DNA from: Cristatella mucedo
Lineage: Eukaryota > Bryozoa > Phylactolaemata > Cristatellidae
Assembly (NCBI GenBank): GCA_009760855.2
Contig: WPIO01000020.1
Location: 5,899,501 to 5,963,500 of the forward strand
Reading direction: 5' to 3'
Length of the DNA: 64,000 nucleotides
Part shown: one piece after another, positions 35,935 to 47,440 of the stretch
Position numbering within the stretch: position 1 is the first letter of the stretch
Layout: every line of letters begins with the position of its first letter
Position numbers and translations under genes: made by a program
Notes under the pieces: model-generated
What the model was told of the DNA's origin: nothing
Database searches by the model: none
The model's input: the letters and a program-made list of their open reading frames with translations, nothing else

Positions 35935-35935
<1 letters not shown>
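34351..35935. other. Gene-free stretch
   Basis: Nothing firmly recognised. A minus-strand frame at 35193-35588 has no ATG at its start and no family signature. Confidence 0.35.
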
Positions 35936-35999
<64 letters not shown>

Positions 36000-36040
36000 G
36001 ACAGAGAGACAGACAGAGACAGAGAGACAGAGACAAAGAG
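35936..36040. repeat. (GA)n and (GACA)n microsatellite
   Basis: AGAGAG followed by about twelve ACAG units and interrupted GAGACA repeats. Confidence 0.95.
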
Positions 36041-38964
36041 AGGGAGTGGTGGAGAGCTCTAGAAAGGGCGTGAGGCGCGCGCCCGATCTGCGGAGCGTCG
36101 ACCGCTGTGGCGGCTCGTGTGAAGCGCGTTCGTCGAGCTGCTGCGGCGGCGACAGCGATCGAAGGCTTTCCATCGCGTCTAGCCTGCATCCAAGTACCGT
36201 CAGGAAGACGCTTTCAAACTCGAGCTTTCTATGTCGTTTAATTGCTCGCCACAATACTTGCCTTTGCCCTAATTTTTTTCAAACTAAGCTTTTGCTGTTG
36301 TCGCTCTTTCGCCACTAGTAGGGTAGTTTTCGGCACTCGGTACCGCATCACAGCACATCATTGACGATTTCGTCCTCGTCCGCGGGTATTGCGTTGCACG
36401 TTGATTCGCTGGCTGGCGCGCGATGGCGCTTACCGGCGCCACCGTTCGCAAGTTGCCGCCCCACTTAATTAAGATTGCACGCTGCGCGGGTGACATTCCA
36501 GCAGCCAATGCGCGCTATCAGTGACCGTGCTGGCAAAAAACAGCCCAGGACAAATGCCATGCAAGCGGAGAGTCTTCACTCCGACAGTAAGCTTAGTTGT
36601 AGCGGTCATATCAAAACAGTGTCATCCAAGTGCATAATGTTACATAATAAACGTTTGCCTGCATCCTCGTGTCGCTAGTTGACCCCTAAGCGAAGTGATT
36701 GGGGCGAATTTGCCGTGCTCCTATTCGCCACCGACCGTAGCGGTCGATCGCGATAAGCTGCTACAAAAATGCTTCCGCCAAGCGAATCGTCATTAATACC
36801 GCAGGTGTGCGACTCAGACATCGTCTCCTTGCATTACTCTGCGATTCTCGGAAATAACTTTTTGAAACAGAGCAGTGGCGTCGACTCGTGCGACGGAGGC
36901 GATTCGCACGCTGGACGTTTCCTCCGGTAGCGAGTTCTTCCACACTTCCGCACCGAGAGCTCCAATTGGCTGCTCGCAGCACGCTGTACCCAGAAAGCCA
37001 AGTGGGCTTTGCAGCTTACCTATTGTATGCCGAGTTGAAGGTCCACGATGCTGAGTTTGAAGTGTGAGAGGCCTGGGTCTCGCGACAGCGAAGGAAAGTC
37101 GAAAGTGAGGCGCCGCGCGATTAGGGCCTAATCCGCTAGTCACTTGATAATAATAGAAGATTTGCAGTCCTCCAAGGAGAACCAAATCTCGCTTTAGGCA
37201 CTCAGCACGGACCGAAAAAGAAGCTCTGCAATTAGGGTTCGAACGCGCACTAAGTTCCGGCGGCTCAGTGGGCCGAGCAACAAAAGGAGGTACGTTACGT
37301 TACGTTACTTTGCAAACCCGGTTGCGGGCTCGACGCCTGCAAGAGGGATTCGCTCATTTCCCGAAACGGACGAATGAAAGTCGGCGCCGGTGCGGCTCCT
37401 CTGACGCTTTAGAACTGCTTAGACATGTGACACGCCGTACTTTGACTTTCCACGAGCGCAAGCATCGTGCAGTCGAATCGCTGCCGCAAGACTGTCTCGG
37501 GCGCGGCTTCGCGGAACAAGCGGGCGATGTTAAGCACCGTACCCAGGGCGTCTTGCTGCTTTCAGCGTTTGCGTCCGTCGGGCTAGGCTCGCGCGTCAGC
37601 GTTTCCGGCGAGCGTTGCTCCGAGGCTTTTCCGAGCGACGACTGGCGGCCGGCCGGCCGGCGCGTCTCCCTCGCCGCCTCCGGCCGACTGCTGGCGCCCT
37701 CGCGCGGCGCCGAGCAGGTGCTGGCGCGCTCAGTCGGCCTGTGGCCGCGCCCAGCGCCAGACGTTCGTACATCCGCCGCCCCGCCCCCGCCCTCTCTTGA
37801 CGTCTTTGCTCGCTGACGCGTAGCCACTAATCTCCCAGATCTCATAAATCCGTCGGCGGTCGCTAACTGGCGGCCCCATCGATTTCGCCGCGAGCGCGCT
37901 CCGCACAGCCCTCTCCGCCTCCGCGAGCGCCGGATGCTGAGCGCGACTTCGGCTGTGTGCGCTGGACGTCGCGCTGGACGTCGCTGCAGCCTTGCGCGCC
38001 GCGCCGCCGGCGGCGCGACAGCGAGGGACGAACCTCTTCGTTCGCAGGTACGCGACGACGGCAATCTAACCCTAGCCTTGCCCCCCCCCCCCCAATTTGA
38101 CCACCTCCAGTCTAATACGTAGCAGACGACTACTCGGCGGGCGGGGTGCGCAACCGATCGCAGCTGGCGGCGCGACGCGCCACCTAGCTCCGGCGAAACG
38201 CCGACGCTGGCTCACCCCCCCCCCCTCCGCCCGTCGGTCCACGCAGCGAGCGCTCGTCCGACATGCCCATAGCCGACGGCCACAAAGCGGCCGCGCGCGC
38301 GGTAGCGGTCGCTGGCTTCGCTGACACGGCGAGTCGCCGCTGTCGAGTCGCTGTCGCTCGCGGTCCTCTCCGCCCGACTGGCCGCGCCGCCGCGGGCCCG
38401 CTGCGTGCGCAGCTCGCCACGAGTCGAACGAGCGGTCGAGCGCCACGCCACGCCCCTCGGTGCGTCGAGAAAGTGAATCGCCCGTCGAAGGTCGCTACTA
38501 GTCAAACGACGCGCGTTTTACGAGCTCGGCGTTCGCGCGAGCTTGACCGACGCTTCTGCAGGCATTTAGCAACGTGCAGAGGGAGCCAACTGCTGGCTGA
38601 GGGGGGGGACTTTTTTCCTCCAGGCCAGCAGTTCCTGCGGGCTTCCGGCAAGGCTGCAGGAGGAAGGGGATAGGGAGGGCCGTGGGGCAGCTGTCTGGGA
38701 AATGGCGTCGGAAGGGGGCTTGGAAAGTGGCTCGAACCCCTTTCATCTGAGGCTGGCTGTAGGGGAGTGGCCACCACGCAAGCTGCAACAGCGAGTCCCT
38801 TTGGTGCTAAGGGAAGGGTAGATGCTAACCTCCAGAAAGTGCGCAGATTCATTGAACAATACGCAGCGGCCGAGAATAGAGCTTCTAATGAGCCGAATAG
38901 GGCCGCCCTTGAGGAGGCGGTGGCTAGCTGAAACATGCCGACCCGGAAGCGCTGTACCATCCAG
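36041..38964. other. GC/CpG-rich block without a recognised gene
   Basis: CpG is dense, especially 37600-38500, with C-homopolymers at 38083-38093 and 38215-38225. The long minus-strand frame at 37354-38064 and overlapping plus frames are Arg/Ala-rich products of composition. No conserved domain or splice structure was found. Confidence 0.4.
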
Positions 38965-39690
38965 AATGTAATGTAATGCAATAGAATGTATCTCCGTCTG
39001 TAACTCCACAGAGCCTCAAAGACTATGTGGGTGCTACGCAGGAGAGTTTTGTATAGCGCACTCACAGTCTAAGCGGATTTCGGTACGCATTCGGTAGCCA
39101 ACAGACGTCATCTCACGAAACAAAGAGAAAGTGGAAAGCATAGCAGAGTCAGGAGAGCTGCTCAGATAGTGAGTGGCAGAAAGTAGCACCCCGAGACCGC
39201 TGGAAGTGGTGAGCCATAGTCAGCAGCAGGGGAGCAGTTGTTTTTGGGTAAGAATCGTGGAAGTGAGTTCCACAGAGTAGGACGTGCAGAGCAAAAGCTT
39301 CTGTCGGTCACCAACTGTCTTTAAGCAGAGGAATGGGACGGCTAATTTATTGTCCCCACAGGACCTGAGGGCACGAGGAGGCTGAAACTAGTGCAGCAGT
39401 ACAGCTAGGTGCGGAGGAGCCAAGCCGTGGCGGGCTTTGCGGATCAGCATAGGAACTTTGCTCAGCGTAAGAACGCTTTCTTTCACCGAGATGCAAGCAG
39501 CTTGACTGAGAAAGTAAGGTTGGATTAGTGATTGGTTGCAGCTGCGCTTCGTGATGAGAAATTTGAGCAAACCGCGATTGTGCTTGTCAGCGGGAGCTGA
39601 CAAGCACCGAGTCTCTATAAAATGTACGCCAAAAAACGAGTATGGCCTCACCTAATTCGGTTGTGATTAATCCAATCCCGTGATACTGGG
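38965..39690 (-). mobile_element. LINE B 3' end, about 0.7 kb
   Basis: Minus strand reads coding sequence (IRKARHGLAPPHLAVLLH, ALRSCGDNKLAVPFLC, ARPTLWNSLPRFL), then the 3' UTR and a tail with ATTACATTCT-type repeats at 38965-38990. This copy shows how the short repeats at 34235 and 10578 connect to LINE B coding sequence. Confidence 0.9.
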
Positions 39691-39714
39691 CCGTGATTGC
39701 TAAGGAGGTAAGGT

Positions 39715-41263
39715 GTTAGTAATAATAATAATAATAATATTGCACTTGATAAAGCGCCCTCAGAGAACTTAATCTCTTTCTAGGCGCTTTACATTTGCTG
39801 CAAAGTGATAGGCAATAGAATAGTAAGTAAAATCATGCTTGAAAAACAAACAAAATGAATAACATGGTTAGGGGTTACATGCACTGGGTCAGCATGCAAA
39901 TGTGGTTAGTGGCAGCATGAACAGTGTCAGCACGCATAAGCACATCGAGGACGAATCACAAGGACCCACTAAATGCTGTCCTAAATAGGTATGTTTTTAA
40001 GTTTCTTTTAAATGTGGTCAGGTCAGGGGATATTCTGATGCAGGTCGGGAGGGAGTTCCAGGCTGTGGGAGCATACGAGCTAAATGCACGGTCTCCAAAG
40101 GATTTAAGGTTTGTACGAGGTATTTCTAGACTGTTGGATTCCGAAAAGAGAGTGGTACGATGCTTTGCCTGATGGGGTAGTATCTCTGAAAGATAGGCTG
40201 GAGCCATAGAATGAAGAGACCTAAAAAGTGAGCGACAAAACCTTGAAGTCAATCCGTTGCTTGACTGGTAACCAGTGCAGGTCGGCGAGAAGTGGAGTAA
40301 TGTGGCAACTGCGACGCTCACGACAGACAAGCCTAGCTGCAGAGTTTTGCACCAGCTGCAATCGCCTGATCGCACATGCTGGTAGGCCAGTAAGCAGTGA
40401 GTTGCAGAAGTCGAGACGAGATGTCACGAATGCATGGACCAACTTGGACGTGGTATCCTTATCTAAACAAGCCCTAATTTTAGCAATGTTATGAAGCTGA
40501 AAATAGGCTGATTTGACTGTGGAGCTGATGTGGTCGTCTAACGAGAGGTCGCTTTGGAATATGACACCTAGATTTCGAGCTGATGCAACTGGAGATATGC
40601 TGGCAGAGCCAATTTTGAAAGTCAGCCTTTCCAATTTCTGAATAACACTAGGTTTGCCCATAACTAGTAAGTTAGTTTTATCATCGTTTAGTTTTAGAAA
40701 ATTTGCTGCCATCCATGATCGGATGTCATCAATGCATGCAGCAAGTGAGTTGAGAGAATTTGAGGTGCTCGAAGGCTGGGAGGGATCAAAGCAAAGGTAC
40801 AACTGAGTGTCATCCGCATAGAAGTGAAAGCCTAGATTGTGCTTGGCAATCACATCAGCGAGAGGGAGAGTATAAACGGTGAAAAGGACCGGACCTAGCA
40901 CAGAGCCCTGAGGTACTCCATATTTTAGAGGTACTTCAGATGATCTTTGTCCATTCACGTCAACACTCTGGAGTCTCCCACTGAGATAGGACCTGAACCA
41001 CTGCAGAGCAGTGCCAGTGATGCCCAGGCGAGATGAGAGGCGCTCTAGAAGTACTTTGTGATCGATGGTATCAAAAGCTGCCGAAAGATCGAGCAAAACA
41101 AGAAGAGACACTCTACCCATGTCTGCATTCCTAAGTAGGTCGTTGTATACCCGAAGCAATGCTGACTCTGTGGAGTGATTAGCTCTAAAGCCAGACTGGA
41201 ACTTACTAGCAAGGTGTGAGGTTTCGATATACGAGTTCAGCTGGTCTGCCACGACCCGTTCCA
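39715..41263 (-). mobile_element. LINE A, best-preserved reverse transcriptase copy
   Basis: About 1.55 kb from an (AAT)n end at 39715 to coding sequence stopping at 41263. The 41252-40221 frame encodes 343 residues of L2/CR1-type RT: FQSGFRANHSTESALLRVYN, DLSAAFDTIDHKVLLERLSS, GVPQGSVLGPVLFTVYTLPL, the catalytic HFYADDTQLYL, FLKLNDDKTNLLVMGK, and LVHAFVTSRLDFCNSLLTGL. The frame breaks near 40225, where CTAAAAAGTGAGC has one A more than CTAAAAGTGAGC in the 26.3 kb copy. The C-terminal end continues in another frame (FGDRAFSSYAPTAWNSLPTC). The endonuclease and N-terminal parts are absent, so it is 5'-truncated at a SINE1 that starts at 41262. Confidence 0.95.
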
Positions 41264-41395
41264 GTGTGGTAGCCCTTCACAATCGAGGTCGTGGGTTCAA
41301 ATCCTGCAGTTGGATGGTCTTTTATTGTCAACTGCAAGCGGTGATGATAGCCGATAAGTTTTTTCTGCTACTATGCAAATGGGGCTGTTCAATCT
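41262..41395 (+). mobile_element. SINE1 copy
   Basis: GAGGTCGTGGGTTCAAATCC (B box), GTCTTTTATTGTCAACTGCA, GCGGTGATGATAGCC and GGGGCTGTTCAATCTGG. It directly abuts the truncated 5' end of LINE A. Confidence 0.85.
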
Positions 41396-41706
41396 GGTTA
41401 TACTTTTTGCGAGTGCACCTGTTAACTTACCCTTCAGCTTTGCCGTGCCGGTACCATGTTAAATATGTAGCACCAGAGCAGTTGAAACAGTACTGATTGC
41501 ACACTTGTTTGACACACATCTCTCGTTTCAGGCTTGCTGCATCAGGTATCAGTTGGACCTCATCCGCGAGCCGCGAGGATGCAGCCGTCGAGCACATGAC
41601 ACGAGCTGTCGTGACACGGACCCGCTAGACGCTATCTGCCAGCCGTGAGCATTCTTGGGTCTCGACAGTCACCGCATGTAAAGAGCCAATTGCAGTGTCC
41701 GCTTGC

Positions 41707-44648
41707 ATGGCTCGCTTGTTGGCACATCGGGTGCGACTGCTGGTGCTGCCTGGGCTGACCGTCTCTCTGGTCCTCTGCGTTTACGTGAGCTGGTTTGACG
41801 CCACCGAGTTTGATAGAGTGGCTGCTGCTAGCTCTTTTGAAAATGCAGACGCATCTCGCCGCATCGTGGCTAAAGTGCACTCGAAAATGGCTGACCCCAG
41901 AGCCGGAGCCTACGTCACTGACTTCCTCCTGAAGGGCTTCGGCTACTCTGCTAGAGCTGATTCTCACGCAGGCCGGCATGTAGGCAGTGGCGTTCCAGTT
42001 CTGTCGTCTGTCACTTGGTCGGTAGTGGCCTCACTGTCACCAACAGTGGTGGCTGAGGCTCAAGAAATGTTCCAAGATTCCTACGGCGAGAGCAGTATGC
42101 ACGCATTAGGTGGTGGGCTAATTCGACATCCCACCAGTGGCCATTTGCTTATTATGCATCAGTTGTGGCTAGACAATTATTACGAGAAGAAACAGAGCAT
42201 GCGGGAAGGTCTCTCCAGCCACTACGACGTGTTCCTGTCCTTCAAAAACAGCTGGCACGAGTACTACCTCATACACACGGAAACCGATGACGCCTACAAG
42301 CCTCTAATGGGGTCGCGACTTTTTGAAATACCAACACCAACAAATCTGGAGTTCTACCAGGAAAGTGATGGTCCAATGGGCCCCAAGTAAGTTTCTGAGC
42401 TGCACGCGGCATGCTAGCTATCGCAATCTGCAGGCACCCTTCTTGGCTTGGTGTACGATATTGGCGAGCGCCATACATTAAAGGCCTGTGTCCACTAAAT
42501 GTAGCTGCTTGGTAGCCTTACTAAATACAAGATTGTCAAGCCCAGTTGACCCTGGCGCTCAGCATGTTTAAATGATTGAAGATTGAAGTTGCAACAGAAA
42601 AAACAAGCTCTCGATAGAAATGGCTCGAATTAATTAGACTCGATCTTCAGCTATCAGGACAGGACCATTGGGGTTTCGTGTGTCGAAAAGATTGTGAGTT
42701 TGTCCTCTAGGGAAGATAAACCACATCCTTCTCGTCAGCAATTCAATATCTCTTAGCTGCTGTGTAAACTCGTAGGTTTACTGGTCAGTCACGTTCACGG
42801 TCTAAAATTAGCGCGATATGCATCGAGCAGTTTTACAACAGCTTCTTGGTGTTTTGGTGTGACAGTCTGATCTGCTTCTCTATTAGCTTGCCACACCACT
42901 TTCCAATTTACCATTGTTCACCACACGCATTCACATTATAGAAGCCGCTGGGATTCTTAGCAGAACTTTTCATGCACCTATCTAGTAGAACAAATTGTGA
43001 CAAGACGCCTTTTAGGTCATCTAGCTACTCCGCTATTTTACTCCTGCTGTAGAGCAATTGGATCAGATTTACATCCGAGAAACTTCCCTCAACAAGAGTC
43101 ACGCCTTTGATCCACTCTACACGCCATTCCTGTAATTTGCCAGCTTCCACTTAGGCTTACCTGGTTGCGTTATCTAGACGAGTTGCTTTCACTCGATCGC
43201 TATCCAGGTGAGCTGTATTCGCCTGCTCGCCATCCAGGTCAGCTTCCGGGTAGGTATTGGCAGCTATCCGCCCAGTTGGTTAGGTCGCTCTGATTCCCCC
43301 TCCTCTCTGCAATGAGTGAGCTTGGTGTCTTGATATTTGAAGGCTAAAGGCTTAACCCTCTCACTTCACTGCTGGTTACGTCTGGGCTTGTGCGGTTAGC
43401 ATATGCTGTCCATATTAAAATGTTACCCGGCATCAGGACTCTGTTACGTCTTCTTGTCAAAGGCCTAATTTGCTACGACTTAGCTTTCGACTAATGATAA
43501 CTGCTAAATTATCATATCCTATAATAATCAAAATACATTTTATATAGCGCCCTGTGTTTGACTATCGGCCCTCAATGCTGGGTATGCACTTCCATCGCTG
43601 GCCTTACGATGTGTCAGCTGTTTAGCTTTGCCACTTCCTTCTTCCTTGCTTCCTTGATGAGATTATGTCTGCTGTTCCGTTCTACTACACTACACTACAC
43701 TAACCGTGCTCACTTCCATTCGGAGCCTCTCGACAGGTTAATTCGGCCCTCCCTCCCTCCCGGCCCCCCCCCCGTAGCATTTGCCGTCACTCGAAGGACG
43801 ACCAAATAATACTCGTCTGTTGGGCCCCTCCCCTCCGTTTTAGGTACGTCGACGTCGACGGCAAACTGTATCTCACATTCTACACTTGGGCGCGAGAGAA
43901 GACGGAAAATAACGGCGGCGGCGGCGACGCCGTGGCCGGCCGCATTCACGTCTGGGACTTGCAGAGAAAGGTGAAGATCAACTTGCGCGTCGGCGGCGGC
44001 CTGCGCCTGCGCACAGCCGAAACCGGCTGGGCGCCGTTCGCCAAGAGCGGCTCGCTCTGCTTCGTCTACTCGTTCGAGCCGCTCCGGGTGCTGCTCTGCC
44101 GTCTGCCGAGCGGCGACTGCCACCTCGAGCACGACGCTGGCGCCTCGGCGCTGGCGCCAGGGGCCGCCGCCGCCGCAGCGCCAGATGGAGGCGGCGGCGG
44201 CCTCGTCAAGTCGGTAGGAGCGACAGCGCTCGTAGAGTACGAGTATCCGTACTACGTGGGCGTGCTTGACGAGGCGGCCGACGGCGCCAGCGAGCGATCG
44301 GGGCCGGGCGGCGACGAGGAGCAACGGCGGCCGCCACAGGCGCACGAGACGGCGCCGCGCCTCGTCGTGCTCTGCGTCGAGCCGTGGCGCGTCGCCTACG
44401 TCAGCGAGCGCCTGCCCGCGAACGACACGTGGCTGCGAAGCGCACCCGTGGTACGCCGGCAGCGATCGCTCGGCGACGGAGCCGGCGGCGTCCGGAGGCC
44501 GCCGGAGCCGTTCTGGCACCCCACGGCCGTTATGCTAATCGACGCTGACACGCTGGATGTGTCCGCTCAGCTGAACGACCACAGCGCCTATGTATTGCGC
44601 CTTCAGGGCATTCGTCGCCTTGTGGAGGCGGCCTTGGCGACGAGCTGA
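41707..44648 (+). CDS. Type II membrane protein, beta-mannosyltransferase-like (tentative)
   Basis: Two exons, 41707-42386 and 43844-44648, join in phase 2 (CCCAA|gtaagt ... ttttag|GTACGTC) to give 494 residues. Residues about 10-28 (LLVLPGLTVSLVLCVYVSWF) form one signal-anchor helix after a basic start, so the bulk should lie in the Golgi/ER lumen. Residues 228-242 (YVDVDGKLYLTFYTW) and 289-312, with WAPF and FVYSFEPLRVLLC, look like strands of a five-bladed beta-propeller. The W-x-P-F ... Y-S-x-x-P-L-R-V-L-x-C pattern recalls fungal GT91 beta-mannosyltransferases. FWHPTAVML (450-458) may be another blade. Gly/Ala- and Pro-rich inserts lie between. The start is the first ATG in frame; CTCTCGTTTCAG at 41520-41531 could be a 5' UTR acceptor. 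Exon 2 is much more GC-rich than exon 1. Gene structure is secure; the enzymatic function is inference from remembered family patterns. Confidence 0.8.
42387..43843 (+). other. Intron of the 41.7-44.6 kb gene
   Basis: Starts GTAAGT and ends CCGTTTTAG. It contains a short LINE A-like tail near 43523-43552 (AATACATTTTATATAGCGCC). Nothing else was recognised. Confidence 0.8.
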
Positions 44649-44837
44649 CGACGACCGGCCGGCGTGCGGGCGACGCCGCCAGAAGGGCGGGCAGAGAGCC
44701 CGTCTGCGCTCGCCGTAGCTCTAGAGGCGCTATCGCGCACGCGAGCGTTCGTCCAACGGAGCGGCGAATCCGAGCGGACTTCGACAGACTAGTAAACGGA
44801 AACGTGGCGGCAACGGAGCTCTCCGGCGCGGTCACGC

Positions 44838-44843
44838 AATAAA
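44838..44843 (+). promoter_or_regulatory. Poly(A) signal AATAAA
   Basis: A canonical AATAAA lies about 190 bases after the stop of the 494-residue protein, with no closer candidate. Confidence 0.55.
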
Positions 44844-44974
44844 TATCGCCATCTCGCCAGCGGAGCCTCGGTCGAGCCGACAAAAAATTCACGTGCCGTT
44901 GGTGACGAAAGGGTCACCATAGTAGGGATAGCGCTGATGCAGTGCAAGCCACTCGGCATTTCAGCAGCTCGCTC

Positions 44975-45110
44975 GCTCGCTCTTCCCAACCAAGGTCGTG
45001 GGCTCGAGTCCTGCAGCGGGTAATCCTTTATTGGCGTCAGTTAGCGCTAGTGATAGCCATTGAGGCTCCTCTGTGGCTATATAAATGAGGCCATAAATCA
45101 ACTAGCATAT
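44975..45110 (+). mobile_element. SINE1 copy
   Basis: AAGGTCGTGGGCTCGAGTCC (B box), GGGTAATCCTTTATTGGCGT, AGTGATAGCC and a weak GAGGCCATAAATCAACTAGC end, just beyond the poly(A) signal. Confidence 0.8.
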
Positions 45111-45514
45111 TTTTCAAGGTGAGTCGAACCACATGACGGCGACTTCCGCCGAACGTGGTAGTTTTCCCACGCCGATAGCTTTATCCTCGCAGGCGTCATT
45201 CGTCTTGCACCTTTATTCTTGAAAAAACCAATTAAAGCAAATTACGAAGATTAATATTTTAAAAAATGATTTACCTATTTGCGCGAGTGTGACTATTCAT
45301 TGACACACGTGTCTTGGAGAAGTTTCCGCGTAACCCTCACTAGTTCAGCTAGCAGCACAATGTGGGCAAAGCGTGTGGACTTGACGCACTCGGCACGTCC
45401 ATCAACTAGCACCGCTGGAAACGCTTGCCTGTGGCAATGGACTCAGGTGCATACATTGCTGTTGGGCGTTCGTAATATATACTTATGATAATGGAGATGT
45501 TGGATAATTGCTGA
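45111..45514. other. Gene-free stretch
   Basis: Nothing recognised. Confidence 0.4.
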
Positions 45515-45660
45515 TATATAATGTATTTGTATAGCGCCCCAATAGAACTAAATCTCTATTCAGGTGCTTCACATGTGCCTCGGGGCTTGAGCCCAAGACC
45601 TCCGCCAGACCTTGGTCGGGGCGAGCACCTTAACCGTTGGACCATACCAGCTCAGCTGCT
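45515..45660 (-). mobile_element. SINE2 copy
   Basis: Minus strand: GAGCTGGTATGGTCCAACGG, TTAAGGTGCTCGCC, then GGGCTCAAGCCC, GAAGCACCTGAATAGAGATT and GGGCGCTATACAAATACATT. It is close to the 9262-9420 copy. Confidence 0.85.
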
Positions 45661-46024
45661 AGTCTCACTGCTTGCGCCTACGATGGTGAGCACCACTCGA
45701 AACATGCCTTTCGATAATGGTTGAGTTGGGGCACGTGTTTGCAGAACTATTGTTTGCTTAAATTGTGTGAATTCGTAATCAAAGCTCATTCTAATAGTTC
45801 AAGAGGGAGAACTTTGCATCTAGCATTTAAATGTAAATTTCATGAGAGTGCAATCACCCTAAACAATGCGGTATCAGCCAGGGTTACAGGTCCGCGTGAT
45901 GGAAACTGAAATGTCGATAAACTCCTTAGGAATCAAGAAATCACAATTTTAAAGGAGATTATTGAACAGACTGTTGGTAACGTGCATGTGTCTGGTACCA
46001 TCGCCTTGAATGACGTTGTGAAGG

Positions 46025-46100
46025 AATAATAATAGTACATTCGATATAGCGCTCTCAGAGAACCCAGTCTCTTTCTTGGCACTCTACATCATTCTATGCA
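46025..46100 (-). mobile_element. LINE A tail
   Basis: AATAATAATAGTACATTCGA, TATAGCGCTCTCAGAGAACC and CTCTTTCTTGGCACTCTACA. A second, worn copy lies at 46750-46815 in the same orientation. Confidence 0.7.
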
Positions 46101-46925
46101 AGTTCCAGCTACTGTAGAGCGCCTGACCGTGGTAACTTGCTTCCTGGCTTATACAATTACTAACCACTGAGGCGATGGACTGTTGCACTGATGGCGGTCA
46201 AGCTGTTAAACTACTCTGCAATCTTGCTGCCGATGGTGGCCGTAATCCGAGTCGTGTGACTGTTTTTTTCAATCCTCACTACGTTTCTGATGATGAACGG
46301 TTTTCGCAAATTTTCTGTCGAGCGGCAATGATATATTCACATGCCCACGCTTGACAATGACGAGGAAGATTGCTTGGTGACTTCGTGTGCATTGACGATT
46401 CGTCTAAACATTTTTTACCGCTTGGGCAAGCAAGCTCATTCTTTCACACGTCGTAATTTTTACTTACTTTCGCCATTTCCTTTGTGATCGTAACCGGCGG
46501 AAAGGAAGGCAACGATACACGTGCATGTGCACTGCTACGACCCTGCTGCTGTTGTAGAGTAGTCGTGTATTTAAAGCAAATCAATTAGAATTCGTGTTCC
46601 GATTCGCTGTAACTTAATGGTTCACTTCCTTTCAAAGGTCTGCTAGTTGATATTATTGTTTTACACTAAATTTACAAGCGAACGTCTGGACCTTAAAGTC
46701 AATACACTCCTTGCTAGAGGGGTCAGTACCGGTCTAGGTCAAATTACAAAATGGTAATAATATTAGAACATTTGCATTGCACCTGAGGAGAACTAACTCT
46801 CGCAATAGGCACATAGCTTTTTCTGTTTAATCCCTCCTCCCTCGATCGGTGGAGAGGGCGCATTTAGTCACTTGTCCAACGTCGTGGCCCACTAACCAAA
46901 AAATACAAAACATTAGCTGATTCAA
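46101..46925. other. Gene-free stretch
   Basis: Only the worn LINE A-type tail at about 46750-46815 is recognised. Confidence 0.4.
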
Positions 46926-46930
46926 CAGCC

Positions 46931-47108
<178 letters not shown>

Positions 47109-47124
47109 AGGCTGATGAATATAT

Positions 47125-47300
47125 ATAGATACTAGCTGATCTAACGGCCTCTTTTGTATAGCGACAGAAGAGCCTTAACTGCTCTCCGCACCGCTTGCAG
47201 AGGCGATAGAGGATCGCACACTGCAGGATTCGAACCCACGACTTTGGGACCGAGGTCGTGAAAAGCAACTACCTTATCTATTGTGCCATCACGGCTCGCC
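47125..47300 (-). mobile_element. SINE1 copy
   Basis: Minus strand: AGCCGTGATGGCACAATAGA, B box GTGGGTTCGAATCCTG, GCGATCCTCTATCGCCTCTG and GAGGCCGTTAGATCAGCTAG. Confidence 0.9.
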
Positions 47301-47440
47301 AATTTTATTTTAATACCGGCGGAAGCGCCTTAACGGCTCTCATCACCACTTGCAGTAGTGAGAAAAGATCGTCCACAGCATGACTCCGACCCACGACCTG
47401 GATCGTGAAGAATTTGCACCTGACCTCCTGGGCTAAGACA
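47301..47440 (-). mobile_element. Diverged SINE1 copy
   Basis: Minus strand: GTCGTGGGTCGGAGTCATGC, GACGATCTTTTCTCACTACT and GCAAGTGGTGATGAGAGCCG. It lies head-to-tail with the better copy beside it. Confidence 0.7.

Noticed and set aside
37354-38064. 236-residue minus-strand open frame
   Set aside because: It lies in a CpG-dense block where stop codons are rare; composition is Arg/Ala/Ser-rich, plus-strand frames overlap it, and no domain is visible.
43710-44519. 269-residue minus-strand frame
   Set aside because: It is the antisense shadow of exon 2 of the 494-residue membrane protein, which has matching splice phase and a conserved-looking motif set.
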